Below, in pieces: positions 60,409 through 64,000 of a stretch of DNA of 64,000 bases (position 1 is the stretch's first letter; every line of letters starts with the position of its first letter). The notes under the pieces are model-generated. The model worked only from the letters and a program-made list of their open reading frames with translations. It searched no databases and was not told the origin of the DNA. The DNA is taken from assembly GCF_038003045.1 (NCBI RefSeq), contig NZ_JBBOOK010000001.1, forward strand, positions 2,666,001 to 2,730,000, given 5' to 3'. A program made the translations under genes and the position numbers. This stretch comes from Sporosarcina sp. FSL W7-1349. GTDB taxonomy: Bacteria > Bacillota > Bacilli > Bacillales_A > Planococcaceae.

Positions 60409-62106
60409 TCACTTAAAAACTGTAGATTCTTGTTTTATTAAAAAGTCAAAATCCGCGCCTAAATCGGCTTGTGTTACATGGTCGTGATATAATCTCTCAT
60501 AACCTCTAGAAGGTTTTTCTTTTACTATGACCTTTTTCATTCTTTTCCTCATCTCTTCCTCACTAACATGTAGATTTAAACAGCATGTAACGGCATCAAG
60601 TTCGACAATATCTCCGTCTTCAACGATGGCTAATGGTCCACCTGCGGCAGACTCTGGTGAAACATGGAGCACTACAGCCCCGTCTGCAGTTCCACTCATC
60701 CTCCCATCCGAGATACGTAACATATTCCGAACACCTTTTTCCCACAACTTTTTTGGTATAGGAATTTTTGCATCTTCTGGCATTCCCGGCCCGCCGATTG
60801 GTCCCATTCCACGTAAAATAAGGACACTATCCGATTCCACCTCAAGGTGTGGACTATCAATTCGCTCTTTCATATCTTCTATTCCATCAAACACGACTGC
60901 AGGTCCCCTATGTTTCCAATATTCCTCAGGTACTGCCGACCTTTTGAACAATGCTCCATTAGGTGCTAATGACCCTTGTAGAATGGCTAGGCCTCCATTT
61001 GATTTAACCGGATTATCAAAGTCTTTTAATACTCCAGATGTACCCCCGGAAATGGTATTTATGATGTCTTCCCACGTCTGCCCTGTTACACTTTGGGTAT
61101 CTAAGTGAAGTAAACGAGAAAGGTTCTTAAAGAGTGCTGGAATCCCGCCTACATCCTGTAAGTCTTCTAATTTGTATGGGCCCGAAGGAATGACAGATAC
61201 CAATTGCGGGGTCGTCTCACTCCACTCTCTTAAGTTATCGAGGCCTAACCTCAATCCAATTCTTCCTGCGATGGCCTCCAAATGAATCACTGCATTTGTC
61301 GAACCCCCCAACGCACATACGATACGGAAAGCATTTTCCAATGCTTGTATGTTTACAATTTGGTCAGGTGTTCTATTGTTTTTGACTAGTTGCACAGCTA
61401 CCTTGCCTGTATTTTCTGCCGCATGTTGCCGGCTTGAACAAGTGGATGGCAAGAAAGCCGTGCCGGGAATGGATAATCCTAACGCTTCTACAATAGCTGA
61501 CATGGTCGAGGCTGTCCCCATCACATTGCAGGTGCCGAGGCCCGGGATAAGTTGATCCGTAAAGGCTTCCCATGATATTTCGTCGATCTCTCCCTTCTCC
61601 CTTTCCTCTTTCTTCTCCCATAGATTATGGATAGTGGTCACTTCTCCTTTATAGGTCGAAGTCGGACGAGGGCCTGCTGACATAGATATCATAGGTTTCC
61701 CAGCACTTAAAGCTCCCATAATTTGTGCTGGAACCGTTTTATCGCAACCGTTCAACAAGACGACTCCATCTATAGGGCTGCGTTTAATCATCTCCTCTAC
61801 ATCCATCGCCATTAAATTACGTAAATACAAAGAGGACGAGGTGTTTGTTTGTTCGTTTATGGAGATGGTCGGGAATTCAACGGGTATTCCACCGGCTGCT
61901 ATGATCCCTTTTTTTACATTTTCCGCAATGAATTTCAAATTTAAATTACAAGGATTCAACTCGCTCCAACTATTGCAAATGCCAATAACCGGTTTACTTT
62001 TAAGGTCTTCTCTGCTATATCCTGCCCCTTGCATGAACGCCCTAGTAATAGAGCTCTCTATTGTATCGGCTCTCAAGTTCTTTCCGCTGATTGCTCTTTG
62101 ATCCAA
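60409..62106 (-). CDS. IlvD/Edd-family dehydratase (probably sugar-acid)
   Basis: 565 residues. Cluster cysteines Cys53 (SELNPCNLNL), Cys121 (LLNGCDKTVP) and Cys193 (GLGTCNVMGTAS), metal-binding carbamylated Lys123, and ISDGRMSGTADGAVVLH near the C-terminus. The three Cys fit a 2Fe-2S enzyme of the sugar-acid dehydratase branch (arabinonate/xylonate/gluconate type) rather than biosynthetic IlvD. The GntP permease upstream supports an aldonate substrate giving a 2-keto-3-deoxy acid. Start TTG 62106, 8 bases after AAAGGAAG. Confidence 0.87.
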   Translation of the reverse strand: MDQRAISGKNLRADTIESSITRAFMQGAGYSREDLKSKPVIGICNSWSELNPCNLNLKFIAENVKKGIIAAGGIPVEFPTISINEQTNTSSSLYLRNLMAMDVEEMIKRSPIDGVVLLNGCDKTVPAQIMGALSAGKPMISMSAGPRPTSTYKGEVTTIHNLWEKKEEREKGEIDEISWEAFTDQLIPGLGTCNVMGTASTMSAIVEALGLSIPGTAFLPSTCSSRQHAAENTGKVAVQLVKNNRTPDQIVNIQALENAFRIVCALGGSTNAVIHLEAIAGRIGLRLGLDNLREWSETTPQLVSVIPSGPYKLEDLQDVGGIPALFKNLSRLLHLDTQSVTGQTWEDIINTISGGTSGVLKDFDNPVKSNGGLAILQGSLAPNGALFKRSAVPEEYWKHRGPAVVFDGIEDMKERIDSPHLEVESDSVLILRGMGPIGGPGMPEDAKIPIPKKLWEKGVRNMLRISDGRMSGTADGAVVLHVSPESAAGGPLAIVEDGDIVELDAVTCCLNLHVSEEEMRKRMKKVIVKEKPSRGYERLYHDHVTQADLGADFDFLIKQESTVFK

Positions 62107-62192
62107 TTAAAAGACTTCCTTTCATGATCGATTACTTCTCTTTATTTCTTAGCCTACCGAGGATATGAGTCTATCTTTTGTATTCTCACAGA

Positions 62193-63581
62193 TTAAACCA
62201 GGCCTGCCATATAAGCTACAGACAACAAACAGATGGCGACAACTGATGCTACAAAAGCAGGGAAGGTAATGTATTTTAAACCTTGCTTCGTTGAAAGATT
62301 GAATAATAGGACATTCACCCAGAAACCACTATTATTTAAATGAGTGATAGCCAGCGAGCCCGCTCCTATGGACAAAGCGGTTAACTCGGGAGATAGTCCC
62401 AATACAGGCATCATAGGCATGATAATGCCAGCTGTTGTTAAGGCTGCTGTAGTCGCAGAACCTATCGTTGCCACAAGTACAGCTGAAAGTGCATATGGTA
62501 TTAAAATATAAGGTACCGGACCCGAAGCGATAATCTCGGCTAACACGCCAACATTTTCGTTTTCCCGTATCAAATTAGCAATGGAGCCACTCAAACCTGT
62601 GACCAGTAACGGCAATAATGCTACCGCAGCACCGCGTGCTACCCATGAATTTGTAATCAACTGTATGAATGGAGTGTTTAGGTTAACTTCCTTGTCCTCT
62701 TTCATAGCAGAATCATACACCTTTTGTTTAAACATAAAGGCCAATAGGAAGACCATAACGACCCCGCTAAATAGAGCAACTACCCTGTCGCCCAGTACAT
62801 TCATAACTTGGTTAATCGCCCCTCCGTCAGCAGTATATAAGTTAACTATTGAAGACGAGGCAATAAATATAATAGGTAGCAATATCGGAAGAAAAGCTAA
62901 CGTATATGGTATTTCCTTCAGTTCCTTCCCATCAGATACTTCACCCGAAAACTTTGATAAAGGCTTGATAAATTCCTTGGCCGCCCATGATTTCAGAAGT
63001 AACCATGTGATGAAAAAGGAGATTAAGCTAATGATGATTCCGTACACAATAACCAAACCTATATCAGCTTCTAAATCCATAGCCGTTGCCAAAATACCTG
63101 GGGTTGGCGGGACAAGCGCATGCGTTAATAACAAGCCTAATCCGGTGAAGGTTACCATGGTAGACATCGATATTTTTTTAATATGTGCAATTCGTGAGGC
63201 AATCGGAGCAACTAGTAAGATGGTGATATCACCAAATACCGGGATCGATATGATAAATGCTGTAAGGGCGGATGCAAGTTCCATTCGCTTTCCCTTAAAT
63301 AACTTGTCGAAAAAACCAACGATTGAATCGGCCGCTTTTAAATCAATCAGACCTATTGCTAATATGGCGCCCAAGATTATCGGGATACCCACGTTTCCAA
63401 TGGTGGATCCAAATCCTGCATTCATTAAAGACATTGTTTTTAAGACAGGATAGCCAAAGCTAATCCCTAAAAAAGCGGATGTGACGATAAGTGCAAGAAT
63501 AGGGTGCACCTTCAATGCAACTATCAAAAATATCAATATTGTAAAACTGATTATTAAAGCTATCAAAAATTGAGTCAGCAT
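62193..63581 (-). CDS. GntP-family sugar-acid permease
   Basis: 462 residues, about twelve membrane helices, with GntP hallmarks: GFGSTIGNVGIPIILGAILAIGL near residue 55 and ATIGSATTAALTTAGIIMP near residue 370. The family carries gluconate and related aldonates with protons. It precedes the dehydratase by 86 bases, forming an uptake-dehydration pair. ATG 63581 follows GGGGGG. Confidence 0.9.
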   Translation of the reverse strand: MLTQFLIALIISFTILIFLIVALKVHPILALIVTSAFLGISFGYPVLKTMSLMNAGFGSTIGNVGIPIILGAILAIGLIDLKAADSIVGFFDKLFKGKRMELASALTAFIISIPVFGDITILLVAPIASRIAHIKKISMSTMVTFTGLGLLLTHALVPPTPGILATAMDLEADIGLVIVYGIIISLISFFITWLLLKSWAAKEFIKPLSKFSGEVSDGKELKEIPYTLAFLPILLPIIFIASSSIVNLYTADGGAINQVMNVLGDRVVALFSGVVMVFLLAFMFKQKVYDSAMKEDKEVNLNTPFIQLITNSWVARGAAVALLPLLVTGLSGSIANLIRENENVGVLAEIIASGPVPYILIPYALSAVLVATIGSATTAALTTAGIIMPMMPVLGLSPELTALSIGAGSLAITHLNNSGFWVNVLLFNLSTKQGLKYITFPAFVASVVAICLLSVAYMAGLV

Positions 63582-64000
63582 TTATTTATTACCCCCCTAT
63601 GTGTTATTTGTGATAACGCAGCATGCTCCTAATAGATATTCATCTCCATGTCGTTCGTAAATGGAGTGTAAAAAAGAGTCGGGATCTTCACACCCCTTTC
63701 CCATAGTTCCTCATTTATACGTAAACGCATGATTCTGTTTTGACGGTGTCTTACAACATGAAATTAATAAGGGTCACAATTGGCAAGTGGGATAGTGGGG
63801 CTGCATCCTATCCGCGCAAGTCCCTTTGGCTGTAAGGAACTGTTGTTTTGACAAGTGTGCGTTTGCCGGAGTGTTCATGAATTATGTAAAATTCAAGCGA
63901 TGTTGCCTCGATGAGCCCGCTTGAATGGTAACTCAACCCGCCCTATATCTGCTGATTAGTCGTTTACATGGATGTGGTTGATAAACACTTTCGAGATTTC
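63582..64000. other. Upstream region of the GntP operon
   Basis: No gene seen to the window edge. GTTATTTGTGATAAC (about 63603-63617) is a short inverted repeat close to the gntP start and could be a GntR-type operator. TTCAAGCG...CGCTTGAA (63892-63925) is an 8-bp hairpin with no gene attached. Confidence 0.4.

Noticed and set aside
1..64000. CRISPR array, prophage or defence island
   Set aside because: No regularly spaced direct repeats, phage structural genes, restriction or nuclease genes were seen on either strand.

Overview
The window looks like chromosome from a low-to-moderate GC Gram-positive of the Bacillales, most likely Planococcaceae (Sporosarcina/Bacillus-like). Evidence: strong AGGAGG-type ribosome sites, many TTG starts, sigma-A promoters (TTGACA-17-TATAAT type), a leucine T-box, a yybP-ykoY manganese riboswitch, CsoR/CzrA metal regulators, a Fur box and a txpA/bsrG-type holin-like toxin. 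The phenylacetaldoxime dehydratase - nitrilase - AraC cluster at 12.7-16.1 kb has the gene content and protein sequences I remember from Bacillus sp. OxB-1. The source is probably that strain or a close relative; this rests on recall, not on a search.

Layout. 0-7.5 kb: partial MFS exporter, AbgT transporter, Fur-boxed nitroreductase, Tat-exported GMC dehydrogenase pair, broken small gene, SDR. 7.6-12.6 kb: metal homeostasis (copA, copZ, csoR, czcD, czrA), with two copies of a GGTGAC-ended repeat. 12.7-16.1 kb: aldoxime degradation (oxd, nit, araC). 16.4-21.6 kb: a yxd/bce-like ABC transporter with YxeA and a divergent two-component system. 21.9-23.0 kb: two decayed genes (RDD protein, phnX tail). 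23.2-29.5 kb: PAS-GGDEF cyclase, quinone/azo-stress genes with MhqR-like operators, Ca-type P-ATPase. 29.6-32.6 kb: SMI1/KNR4 protein, and a kinase-like plus EcsC pair behind a manganese riboswitch.

32.5-46.6 kb: YiaA-like membrane protein; DsbA-like, M56 peptidase and BlaI regulator; HpaB-like oxygenase; EamA/LysR pair; type I toxin-antitoxin; GDPD; LysE/TrmB pair; TetR-controlled FMN reductase, DsbA and YdhR genes; coiled-coil protein. 46.9-56.1 kb: one long minus-strand peptide-uptake and peptidase operon headed by an XRE-cupin regulator. 56.1-60 kb: urea transporter between a decayed 3' copy of leuA and leuA itself, which has a Leu T-box. 60.4-63.6 kb: IlvD/Edd dehydratase and GntP permease, a sugar-acid utilisation pair.

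The most interesting signals are the Mn riboswitch in front of a kinase-like/EcsC operon rather than a manganese exporter, the start-stop mini-ORF with a near-perfect ribosome site in the nitrilase leader, the operator shared by a sensorless BlaR1/BlaI pair and a DsbA-like gene, and the leuA tail duplication around the urea transporter. I see no tRNA, rRNA, CRISPR array or intact insertion sequence.
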